From the NCBI GenBank assembly GCA_036346395.1, contig CM070599.1:36075232-36139231 (forward strand): a stretch of DNA of 64,000 nt, given 5' to 3'. The position numbers and the translations under genes are program-made. Shown in pieces: positions 43,501 through 54,800 of the stretch (within the stretch, counting starts at the first letter, position 1; the number at the start of each line of letters is the position of its first letter). This stretch comes from Hsuehochloa calcarea (Eukaryota > Streptophyta > Magnoliopsida > Poales > Poaceae). A model generated the notes under the pieces. It saw only the letters and a list, made by a program, of their open reading frames with translations, made no database searches and had not been told where the DNA came from.

Positions 43501-43665
43501 AATTCCAGAATTCTCAATCAAACCAACTTTAATTTAATTGAAGTTTGATTAACTCATATTAAACTGCAAATGGATTTCTGAAATTTCCAAATTAAGCTTT
43601 TGACGAATAGAAACAAATGGTTCTCCTTTAAAATTTTCAAAAACTCCGAAAAACGGGACGCTACA
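40538..43665 (-). repeat. Tekay left LTR (3' LTR), 3128 bp
   Basis: On the plus strand it begins TGTCGGGACCCCGGGG and ends GGGACGCTACA. The GC-rich part at 42300-43250 contains a GA microsatellite and palindromic repeats. Long frames in it (both strands) are compositional. Confidence 0.93.
42823..42961. repeat. Three near-palindromic CCGTCCGAT...ATCGGACGG units in the Tekay LTR
   Basis: 22-bp units at 42823-42844, 42877-42898 and 42940-42961 each form a near-perfect hairpin. Weaker relatives (CGGATcGcGATCAACGG and similar) continue to about 43140. The counterpart in the other LTR (about 50994-51127) has shorter, damaged copies. Confidence 0.75.
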
Positions 43666-43680
43666 AACCTACCCCTCTTA
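43666..43680 (-). other. Polypurine tract of the Tekay element
   Basis: On the minus strand TAAGAGGGGTAGGTT directly precedes the 3' LTR start TGTAGCGTCCCG. This is where plus-strand DNA synthesis is primed. Confidence 0.8.
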
Positions 43681-46600
43681 AAGGGAATCTCGACCCCGAG
43701 ATTCAGGCTGACTAGAGAATAGGTGGGGAAACTCAGCCTTCAAGTCATCTTCTCGTTCCCAAGTGGCTTCTTCTTCGGTGTGGTTGCTCCACTGGACCTT
43801 GCAGAAACGGATGATCTTGCTTCTTGTCACTCGTTCTGCTACTTCCAAAATCTTGATGGGATGCTCCTTGTAGGTGAGGTCTTCTTGCAGGGCAATTGCT
43901 TCCATTGGCATCTGCTCTTCGGGCACACGCAAACACTTCTTCAACTGCGACACGTGGAAGACATTATGCACATCCGATACCGAGGCGGAGCTCCAAGCGT
44001 AGCGACTTCTCCTCTTGGGCTAGGCGGGAAAGGTCCGATGTACCTTGGTGCAAGCTTTCCACTTACTCTGAAACGACGCATCCCTTTGAGAGGCGACACC
44101 TTCAGGTACACATGATCACCAGGTGCAAAAGCTAGATCTCGGCGACGGTTATCAGCATAACTCTTCTGCCTGGTCTGTGCTGTTTTCAGCCTTTCTCTGA
44201 TAGATCGAACTTGCTCTTCGGCTTTTTCCAAAATATCTGGCCCAAACACTTGTCTTTCGCCTACTTCATTCCAATACAACGGTGTTCTGCATTTTCTTCC
44301 ATAAAGAGCTTCAAATGGAGACATCTGGAGGCTTGACTGGTAACTGTTGTTATAGGAAAACTCTGCATAAGGTAGCATTTGATCCCAACTGGTCTGATTT
44401 GCTAAGGCACAAGACCTTAACATATCTTCTAGGATTTGATTTACTCTTTACGTCGACCATCATGCTGGGATGATAAGTCATCTTGAAATTTAGATTAGTA
44501 CCCAAAACAACTGTGCAACTTCGCCAAAATCTTGAGGTGAATCGGGATCCTCGATCGACACGATCTTCTTGGCACTCCATTTGGCACACTATCTTTGCCA
44601 TGTACAATTCGCGATCTATCACGAGTAAGTAGTCTTGGTGGGAGAAAGTGAGCAACTTTGGTTAGACGATCCACAATTACCAGATAGAATCATATCGACC
44701 TTGTCCTTGGCAAACCGGTGATAAAATCCATGCCAATTTCTTCCCATTTCCATTCGGGCACTTTCAAGGGTTGCGGAGTCAAAGAGGTCTTTGATGCTCG
44801 GCCTTTACTCATTGATGGACATCACATTTGAGTTACATACTCGGCAATCTCACGCTTCATGCTAGGCCACCAATACATTTCTTTAAGGTCTTGGTACATC
44901 TTTGTGCTTCGGGGTGAATGGAATACAAAGTTTCATGGGCTTCCTTGAGTATCAACTGCTTAAGCTCTTTCTGATCTGGAACACAAATTCGCTTGTCAAA
45001 CCAAATGGTGCCTTGCTCATCTTCTGAAAATCTCAGGGCTTTACCCTTCTTCATGTTGCTCTTGATTTCCTTAATATTGGCATCTTCAATTTGAGCTTCC
45101 TTGATCTGATTCCGCAAAGTGGGTTGAACTTGTAAGGCAGCTAGATAACCTTCTTCAACCAACTCTAACTTGAGCTTCTGGAATTCTTCATGAAGGGCTG
45201 GCTGATTTTCCTTGATCGACAGGGTATTGCACTAGACCTTTCTGCTCAAGGCATCTGCCACAACATTAGCTTTGCCTGGATGGTAATGGATTCCAATATC
45301 ATAATCCTTTATTAACTCTAACCACCTTCTTTGCCTCATATTAAGATCAGCCTGAGTGAAAATGTACTTCAAGCTCTTATGGTCAGTGTAGACTTCAATG
45401 ATTACCAATAAGGTAATGGCGCCATATCTTTAAAGCATGCACTCTGACTAACTCCAAGTCATGAGTGGGGTAATTCACTTCATGAGGCCTCAAGCGACGG
45501 AAGCATAGGCTACTACCTTCCTTTCTTGCATCGAGGACACAACCAAGTCCTTGGGATGCATCACGAGAAAATCTCAAAATCCTTAGGACATCGGGCAAAA
45601 TCAACAGGAGTGTTGTCGACGCCTTCTTCAACTCTTGAAAACTTTGCTCACAACTGTTGTCCAAGCAAATTTCTTTTCTTTCTTCAACGGTGAGTGAGGG
45701 TCTTGCTATCTTGGAGAATCCTTCTATGAATCGACGGTAGTATCCTCGCCATTCAAGAAAACTCCGACTGAGGCATCGACTTGGGTGACTCCCAATTAAG
45801 CACATCCTTGACCTTGCTAGGGTTAACAGACACTCCTTCTGCAGACATGACATGACCCAAGAAAGTAACTTCTTTCATCCAAAACTCACACTTGCTGAAT
45901 TTAGCATAGAGTTGATGATCTCTAAGCTTATTCGGGACCAAGCGGAGGTGCTCTTCATGCTCTTCTTCACTCTTGGAATACACCAAAATATCGTCAATGA
46001 AGACAATGACGAACTTATCCAAATACTCCATGAATACTTTATTCATCAAGTTCATAAAGTAGCGGGGCATTGGTCAATCCAAATGACATGACCGTGAACT
46101 CATACTGATCCATACCGGGTTGAGAAAGTCGTCTTGGGAATATCTTACGGGCGAATCTTCAGCTGGTGGTATCGACCTCAAGTCTATTTTGGAAAACACT
46201 CGGCTCCTTTCAAGCTGGTCAAACAAATCATCGATCTGGGCGAGGGTACTTGTTCTTGATGGTGACCTCATTGAGGGCTCGGTAATCAACACACATCCGT
46301 TGGGTACCATCCTTCTTTGCAACAAAGATCCTTTGGGCTCCCAAGGTGAAGAACTTGGTCGGACAAAACCTTTCTCTTGCATTTCTTCAATTTGCTTCTT
46401 TAGCTCAACCAAATCATTGTGAGGCAATCTGTAGGGTCTCTTGAAAATAGGGCAGTTCGGAACAAGATTGATGACAAACTCCAAGTCTCGATGCAGCGGC
46501 ATTCGGGTAGATCATCGGGAAAGACATCCAAAACTCTCGACTCGGCACTTCTTCCAAAGACACAACACCGCGCTGCGGACCAAAGATCCGGCTAGCTTCT

Positions 46601-48215
46601 CCGGGAGGCTTCAAACTTTACCTTGGTTCCATCCGGTTGACCAAAGTGATGCTTCTACCACCACAATCCAAGAGGGCTTGGTGATTGGCAAGCCAATCCA
46701 TTCCCAAAATCACATCAAGAGACTTGGTGTCTATGATGATGAGATTAGCAAGGAATTCTACCCTTCTATGGTCACTTTAACCTTAGGGCAACCTTGGTTC
46801 GTACTCAATTCGAGCGAGAGGCTGAACCAACAAAACACTTTTAAGAGGCAAAACTTCCAAGCTGGTGCCTTTCGGCAAAACTCAGAAACAAGCGAATCAA
46901 GCTCGAATCAAACAAAGCGATGGCGAGTCTTTGAATTGACAAGGAACTTACCCGGCCACGACGTCCGGCATGCAGGCTTCCTCCACAGTGGTGTGGTTCA
47001 CACGACCTCTTCCAAAAGGTGAGGAGACTTGGTGGTGCGGATGGAGTCCGAGGGCTCCACGTGCGACTCTGAGTGGGGTCTGGTCGGAGTGGCTCCCATG
47101 TTGAAACGAGCAGGAGAAGGGCCTTGCCTCTGCGGGCAGCTTCTTGGCGAAGTGCCCGGTGATGGCACTTAAGCGGTGATCCAGTGCGCAGGTTGACATT
47201 CCTTGGTTCTTTGGTTCTTTGGGCCGTTGAAGCTGCGGGTCACCTTTGGGCTAGCTGGGCGAGTGTTGCTCTGAGGGCTCTGAATGTGACAGTGGAGCAA
47301 CACAGGCGGAGGCGGCACATTCATTCGACTCTGGGAGTGAGACCGATGGGCACCGTGTCTGCATCATCTTTCTCTTGCGGGATTCTTCCGACTCACGGCG
47401 GGATTCCTCGATGAGCATGGCCTTGTTCACCAAGTCTTTGGAAATCTGCATAATCATTCCCAATGACTTGCACCTTCAAGCTGGGGTTGAGTCCTCTCTT
47501 GAAAGCGCTTCGGCGGGCATCATGCGTGGCGGCGTCCTCTGGGGCATAACGGGACAAGCGAGTGAATCTGTTAAGATATTCACTCAGCGACATGTTGCCT
47601 TCTTTGCAACTCACGGAACTCATTCTTCTTCATTTCCACCTTTCCATCGGGGATATGGGAGTGGCGGAAAGCTCCTCAAAGCTCGGCCCAAGTGATACTC
47701 TCGGGGTTTCCATGGGCGCACAATAGTTCTCCCACCATTCTCGGCGGTACCTTCAAGGTGGTGAGTGGCATCTGAGAACCTTCTCGCGATCATCACAGCG
47801 GGTGATAGCGAGCTTCTTTCCATGGGCGTAACGGTCATCTGCGTCCAATGGCTCAGGAGCTAGAGAAAGTGGGCGGATGGGTCCTCAAAAACTCGCCAAC
47901 TGGATTGAGGAAAAAGCGGGGGTGGAAGCGGCGTGGGCGTGGCGGTACCGCTTGATTACGATTCATCATTGCGAGGAGGGCAAGCAGCGGTGCGGTTCTG
48001 GCGATTCATCATCGAGTCATGTTACGCATCAAAGAGCTCATCGGTGCGTCTGGCCGCCATGGCCGACTCAAACCGGATCTGCTGGCGGCTGGGAAGGCGG
48101 GCACCGCGCGCTGAGTCTCATCTTGGCTTGCGGAGTTGCGGTGCGAACCATCTGCGACAAAGCTTCTTTGGTTTAATAGACGAGAAGAAGAAAGCAATTT
48201 AGATGCGAGGGAAAG
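43678..48215 (-). pseudogene. Tekay gag-pol with chromodomain, frame-broken
   Basis: From right to left: gag (47623-47393, LSEYLNRFTRLSRYAPEDAA), a degraded zinc-knuckle and protease zone (47200-46600), and reverse transcriptase in pieces (46502-46074 with [11 protein letters not shown] and [20 protein letters not shown]; 46070-45753 with the catalytic [12 protein letters not shown]). RNase H follows (45853-45395, [20 protein letters not shown]), then the integrase zinc domain (45162-44857), the core in fragments, and the GPY-like C-terminus (44423-43941, SPFEALYGRKCRTPLYWNEV). The chromodomain (43971-43678: ILEVAERVTRSKIIRFCKVQ; EEEATWEREDDL) ends at a stop next to the polypurine tract. All domains are present, yet the frame shifts about every 100 codons. 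That is odd for an element whose LTRs are otherwise so similar, and may reflect consensus errors. Confidence 0.85.
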
Positions 48216-48740
48216 CACGGAGATGAGTGAGAAGCAAGGGAGATAGATGGATCAATCTAATGCGGACAAAATTGGTTTTACCCAACGAACGGATAGCCGG
48301 AAAGCTATCAAGAAGCAAACCAAAAGGGACACTTAAGCACAAAAGCACTATTACGCAGACTAAGCGATACTAAAACTAGGGAGGCGGCTACTAATCTAAT
48401 CTCTACGGAGGGGCAACTTGAATCAAACGGCGGATCTTGAGCTTCCAAAACTTCCATTTCTTGATCTTGAAGGGCTCGATCCTAGGGATAATCCAGAGAT
48501 GAGGGAGTCAAATTTAAATTTGGAAAGCCAAGTTTCAGAAGAGATAAGATGAAAGAACTCAAGAATGATATAAGAGGGTAAGATGATAAGAAAAGAATAG
48601 AATAAGATAAGAAAGAACAGAATAAGATGAGAGAAGAATATCTAGTCAGGTTAATTGGTTGGTTTGATTTAGAAAATATATTTTGAATCTTTGACTAAGA
48701 CGACCAATCTAGCTAAAGGTTACGTCCTACAGTCGATATG

Positions 48741-48752
48741 GCTCTGATACCA
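48741..48752 (-). other. Primer-binding site of the Tekay element
   Basis: Plus-strand GCTCTGATACCA is the exact reverse complement of TGGTATCAGAGC. It lies five bases inside the right LTR, fixing the element on the minus strand. Confidence 0.9.
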
Positions 48753-48757
48753 TCTCT

Positions 48758-51700
48758 TGTCGGGACCCCGGGGAATTCACACAACCCCGAGACCCTCTGT
48801 GCATACCAAGCTAGTCCCATGATCAGTAGCTAGCTTGCACAGTTACAACAATGATGCATTCATAACCATTCAACAACGAACTAATGAAGCAGACAAAGTA
48901 ATATTAATTAAAACAGCAAAGACCTTATGGTCAAGGTTCTTACAAAAGTCGCCTCACGAGGCTTAGCAACAAGAGTATCCGCGCGGAAATCTCAAAATAC
49001 GTGGAGACCAATCGACATGCCCACGAACAATCAGTGGAGGGCGTGACCTAGTTCGCAAAGTCTTCAAAGTAGCCTTCTTCATAGTACTCAACATTTCTGG
49101 TTCTTCTGTGGGGTGATCAACAAAGGGCATAAAGCGGTGAGTACATAAAGTACTCGACAAAGTCGAGAGAAATGTATGCACATAGTATTCATGCGAGCTT
49201 AAACAATGATGGCTTTATGGTTAATTTGCGAGAAAGCAAGTTTAACGATAAATACAATAATTAGATGGCAAGCGAGATTTTAAAGAATAATACATAGATA
49301 ACCAAGTTCTTTTGAATCAAGCGGTGAACATCCGTTCACTTCCCAACCATTCAACCAAGCGCTTCCATCGAACCAAACCATATTTTGAAAATACTACCCC
49401 TTGCGAAATCACTGGGCATGTCCGTAGCAGGGACACGGCTATTGAATAGATTTTGAACACTCTGCGAGAGGTTATGCGGCTTTACCCACAAGAGATAAAT
49501 CACTTGTAATGTCCGTCGACACACTTCCGAGGGTGTGCGACTAAGTGACTATCACAAGGCCTTTACAAAGTTCCATTTTGCCTCGGTTACGCTCGCTAAG
49601 GTTTAGCCATCACGACCCCTCTTGCGCCAATAATCAACCCTACAGAACCGACTCAAAACTTCCCTAATTAGTTGGCGGTCAGTCCCATACCGGACTTATG
49701 GTTGCCGAGGTGACCGGATCAATGACTTGCAAAGTTAAGTCCTTAGTTGGTCGCTCGGACAAGTCTACCACAACCCAATGTGCATCACACACCCACTCTA
49801 GCTTCCTACCTCAAGCCGAGCATAAATCATTTTTGTTCAATCCCGACCAAATGGCAATCCACGCCATGGCACAACATCTTTTAATAAAAGTGGCCTCACA
49901 CCACAATTCCATAGTTCCATTAGTCAAATTTCAATAATCATTGAACATGTGATCGAAAGTCTGCGGGTAACTAGAGCGTGTCTAAGCAATATCGCACCCA
50001 AGTTGGCAATACAATTATGTCCAACTAGTATTAACCATCCTAAGGTGTCCAAGGATATATGCCATTCGAGGAGACATTTCATTTTCAATTTATCAAGGAG
50101 GCATAATGGCAATTTGGTAATTATCTACTCCAAAACCATTTTTAATAAAACTAGCCATGCATGATACTTTAAAGCAATATACATTTGTAAAATGGGTTCA
50201 ACATGGTCAAAGGCCTCGACTTGCCTTCGTTGTGAGGAGAGGTCTTGATCGTCGGTCGAAGAAATCTTCCAAAGCAGGAATCTACACGCGAGAAAAGCAA
50301 CAAATAAATAAAACAGCACCATATGAACTCCAAAATTACAAAACCAGTGCCAAATGAAAGAGGGTGAATTTATATAAATTTAGAAATTTGGATCACCCAA
50401 ATCGGAGTTCGGATGTGAAAGTTATAGCCAAAAGAAGTTTCAAAATCACATAAAATGATGAAATTAGGGTTTTCGGATTTTCGGAATTATTTTCTCTTGG
50501 AAAACCGGATTTTGGCGTCGGCGCCGCGCAAGCACACGTCGCGCTACGTGGCGCCACCTTGAGCGAGGCGGACGCGGCGCCGGCGTGGCGCCACGTGGGT
50601 GGCCACGTGGGCTCGGGCCTGGTCGAAGAGAGAGAGAGAGAGAGAGAGAGACGGAGCGCGGCGGTGGCGGAGAGCTGGGAAGACGGTGGCGCCGGCGGGA
50701 GAAAGCGGTGGCGCTTACGGAGACGGCGGCGGAGCGGCGGCGAGGGGAAAACGATGGCGTCAGCCAGAGAAAGCAGCCGAGCGAGAGAGAGAGAAGAGAG
50801 AAGAGAGAGCGAAGGCGGCGGATTTAAAGAGCTCAGCGGCGGAGGGCCAGCGGCGACGGACAGCCTTGGCGTGGCGGACGCGGGCGAGGCGCGGAGAGGC
50901 GGCAGAGGCGCGACGGCTACTGGATTATGCGGCGAGATTCGCGGGCCGGCCTTGCGTGGGAGAGAAGGCGCGCGCGTCGGGGCGATGAGCGAGCCGTCCG
51001 ATTCGCGTCGGACGGTGCGGAGCGAGGAGGCGGAGAAGAGAGCCGTCCGATTTGATCGGACGGTGGGGAGAAAGAAGCGCAGGCGAGGAAGAAGCGAAGA
51101 AGCGCCGTCCGATTCCGTCGGACGGTGGGAAGCGGAAGAAAGCGCGGCGCGCGGAGAAGCGTCGGATCGCGATCAACGGCGAGAAGAAAGGAGAGCGCGG
51201 CGAGAAGCGAACGGCAGCGAGCGGCGGAACGGCCGGATCTTGATCAACGGTCGGGAAGAAAGAGCGGCGTGGCGAAGCGAGAGCGGCCGGATGGAGATCA
51301 ACGGCCAGAGCGGGCGAAGTCTTGAGCGGGCGAGCAGGCAGCGAGGGGGCGAACCGCGAGGCAGCGGTGGGCAGGGAATAGGAGATGGGCGGAGAGATTC
51401 GCCCAAAACGAAAAGGATTTCTAAATAGTTTTTAATTCTGAAATTCAAATAAAACAAAAGGCAATTTAGAAAATAGCAAATAGACTCCAAAATTCTAGAA
51501 AAATTCACGAAATTCCTTGAATTATTCTAGACTTAATAAAAATACTTTTAACTTTAAATTTTCTTTTTCTTTTGCAAATAAATTAATTTTTAATTTCGGG
51601 AAAAAGGAAAATCAATTTCTAAAATCCAATAAATCCAAGAAAATTCTTAAAATAATAATTTTGATTTTAAATTCCAGAATTCTCAATCAAACCAACTTTA

Positions 51701-51834
51701 ATTTAATTGAAGTTTGATTAACTCATATTAAACTGCAAATGGATTTCTGAAATTTCCAAATTAAGCTTTTGACGAATAGAAACAAATGGTTCTCCTTTAA
51801 AATTTTCAAAAACTCCGAAAAACGGGACGCTACA
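48758..51834 (-). repeat. Tekay right LTR (5' LTR), 3077 bp
   Basis: Same ends as the left LTR (TGTCGGGACC...GACGCTACA) and 51 bases shorter overall. Most of the length difference comes from many one- to three-base losses near CAG, CTG and CCWGG sites. Confidence 0.93.
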
Positions 51835-51890
51835 GATGTCAATCTGGATCTTTGCTTCATCACTGTAACTTCTCTTTCCCCCGAAACATT

Positions 51891-54800
51891 CTATGAGAAA
51901 GTTGTAAGGAAAGCATCCACCTTGTCGTTCGTCCTTCTCGACAGAAATTTCATACAGATTGGAGGTTTCACCTTGGCAAGAGCAAGTACTGACTGAGGCA
52001 AAGCCCACAATCCATCACCACATATCAAGCCGGAAGCAACTGCAGGTCCAAATGTTTCTGCTTTGGCTCTGTCCAGTTTTTGCCAGACAAACAGTATTAC
52101 CGTCCCGATGAACATATCAATGGCAAAATATGAACCTATGTAGAAGGGTATCGCCATAGCCATCGGGATTGGTATAAATCTCGATACCTTCTTGGGCACC
52201 AGATCTCTTATCAAGCTGACGGCAATTGCTGCAGCAAAGAATATGTAACAAAGAGTGAGGCAGTTCTTCGGAAGCGAGGAGAAGCCATCGACACCTAGTA
52301 TTGCCATGCTACGGAAGACGGCAGCATTTGGTGCAGGGTATTCACTGCCACTGATGCCAATATCATCAAACGCCTTGTAAAAAAGCCAGAACACACAAGG
52401 AGCAACAACACAACCCATTGCAGTGCCTATGACTTGGCTGATGAACATTGACCTTGGTGAAGCCAGTGTCAGGTATCCTGTTTTGAAGTCCTGCATCAGG
52501 TCAGAAGCAGTAGACACAATGTTCATCATCACACCACAGGCAGCCAGACCTGCAAGAACACCACCATGTGAAGCACCCGACCATGCACCAAAAACAAAGA
52601 TTGCGAGCTTTCCGTAGGTTGTAACAAGAGACCAATCAGTGAGGCCACTTCCATAGGCATTACAGAAGGCAAGTATAGGTGCAACGATATAGGCCACCAA
52701 GATTTGGTACCACTTCAGCTGCGGGAATATCTGTGGGACAGTACCAATAGATATGGCGGCAACACCAGCATAGCCTCCATATGCAATGTACCAGGGAATT
52801 TGATCTCTGAGAAAGAGTTCATTGCGTCGCTCATCGTCATATGAGATAACTGCAGTACTAGTAATTATGCCATCAGAGACTGGAAGTGTACTAACATTAC
52901 TCTTCTTGAATTGAGATATTAATGAGGCGATTGTGAGAAAGAGCATCTTGAGGAAATTGTAGAGGCCATCCCCAAGAATCAAGGCAATGGCTATGAAGAC
53001 CTGTAATACCAACTGAAATTTAGTAGCAGAAAATATAACTCGGCATTCAAGAAAAGAACACATTCTTACCCGGTAACCTTGCATTCCATGAAGACTACTG
53101 TCAGGGAGATCAGCAGCGAACCAACTTCCTCTTTTCTTGGTAATGAGAGGCCACATTATTCCCCATGAGAGGATGCCTCCCAGGAGAACAGATATGTTAA
53201 CAATATGTGGGCAAATCATTCCCACTCCGACATAGGTAGGAGAGAAGTCAAAGAAAAACCTTGGAAAAAAAAACAATATCCACTTCAGAACAATGCTGCA
53301 AAAAAAAATGTGTTCTGCAACTGAAAGAAATTTTAAATTTTACAAGTCGGAGGGAAGATAAATTTGATTGGAAGAATTCTTGGAGGGTGTAATCTTTACA
53401 TGTTGTTGAAAGCTTGCAGGCCTAATGATGGGAATTTTTGGAATCCGCAATTATCTGTAGCTGTGTAGAACCACTGAAAGAAACCCCAGAAGAAGCTGAG
53501 AACTAAGAATATACCTAGTCTCTTTACTTGCTTCCTGTAAAAAATGATGCAAATAGCAATAAACTTCTCATCACGAGTGTGTCAAGAACATAAATGAACA
53601 TGGCTGTAGTATTCACCCTGCAAGCTTGGCACCATGGGGCGTGTGAAAGCCATTTATGAGGTAGGCAGTTGCAGTGCCACTTGGATATGTCAGCTTGTAG
53701 TCTATGATCATGCTCTGGACAGTGTTAATTTGGTTAAAATGATATCAACATGATTGCTTGAAAAAAAAAACAAGGGAACGTAGAGTAATTCAACCTTTCT
53801 CAGTAGCACAAGACCAAAGAGCCCAATGAAGCTGACCAGGAACAGGAAACCAATTATCCATCCAAGATGTGGATTTTTGATGTTTTGAGAGTCATTTGCC
53901 TCGGTTGCCTGCCTAGCTATTCTTTCACTCATGGCCAACACGTAGCTACCAAAGCCTCCTGAAAGAAATGGATGAGTTAGCATGTGAAATAAGGATACCA
54001 ACCTATGCTAGAACTGTTGGAATAGCAACTTGTATTATCAGGGGTCAATTGACCAGTATATATACACAATACATATTACAGATAAGAAAACCAAATCAAA
54101 TCTAGAGTCCTACTCTAACACAAATATATCTCTAACTATATCTCTAACACCCCCCCTCAAACTCATGGTGTATCAACAACACTGAGTTTGGAGAGGGTAA
54201 GCCGTCTTTGTGCTCGAGTCTGGGCCTTTGTGAAGAAATCCGCTATCTGAAGCTCTGAAGGCACATACTGAAGAGCAATCACCTGATCATGCACACAAGA
54301 CCTCATGAAGGAAGCATCAACACCAATATGCTTGGTGAGCTCATGCTTCACAGTGGTCACGAGCATCTTGATAGCACTGCATCTTGTCGACAAGAGAGGA
54401 GTCGGTGTAATGTGAAACACCAAAATCCTCAAGTAACCACCGTAGCCAAGTAATCTCTTTGTCAAGAGAGCCATAGCTCACAACTCACCTCTGACTCGAG
54501 CGGGACACTGCGATCTGTTTCTTCGTCTTCCGTGCAATAAGCGAACCACCAAGAAAAACACGATGGAGAGATAGACCGCGATCGGAGGATCACGCCCAAG
54601 TAGCATCCGAATAAGCTGAAGTCGTAACGAGTGGAGCGTGGAAAGAAGAGGCGAGAGATAGTCCCACGAAGGTATCGCAGAACTCGAAGAAGGTGGTCGT
54701 AGTGGACTGAGTGGGAGCAGAGACAACCGACTCGAATGTGAGCTGGATAAGTGATATCCGGACGAGTATGACAAGGTAGACAAGACTCCCAACAAGATGG

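Larger units (their letters stand above)
40538..51834 (-). mobile_element. Tekay/Del-type chromovirus (Ty3/gypsy), 11.3 kb, with GATGT target duplication
   Basis: Two closely related LTRs (40538-43665 and 48758-51834) flank minus-strand gag-pol. GATGT is found at 40533-40537 and 51835-51839. The primer-binding site next to the right LTR sets the orientation, so the right LTR is the 5' one. LTRs of about 3 kb, an initiator tRNA-Met primer site and a chromodomain at the end of integrase are the Tekay signature. Insertion is in the probable 3' UTR of the YSL gene. The LTRs are near identical over long AT-rich stretches but differ at many CAG/CTG sites. Confidence 0.93.

Noticed and set aside
48741..48752. 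GCTCTGATACCA motifs (also at 58531) considered as tRNA gene fragments
   Set aside because: Only the 12 bases next to an LTR match, which is the signature of a primer-binding site, and no cloverleaf surrounds them.
50559..51428. 289-codon plus-strand frame
   Set aside because: It is inside the Tekay right LTR, is not conserved in the left LTR, and is Arg/Glu/Gly low-complexity.
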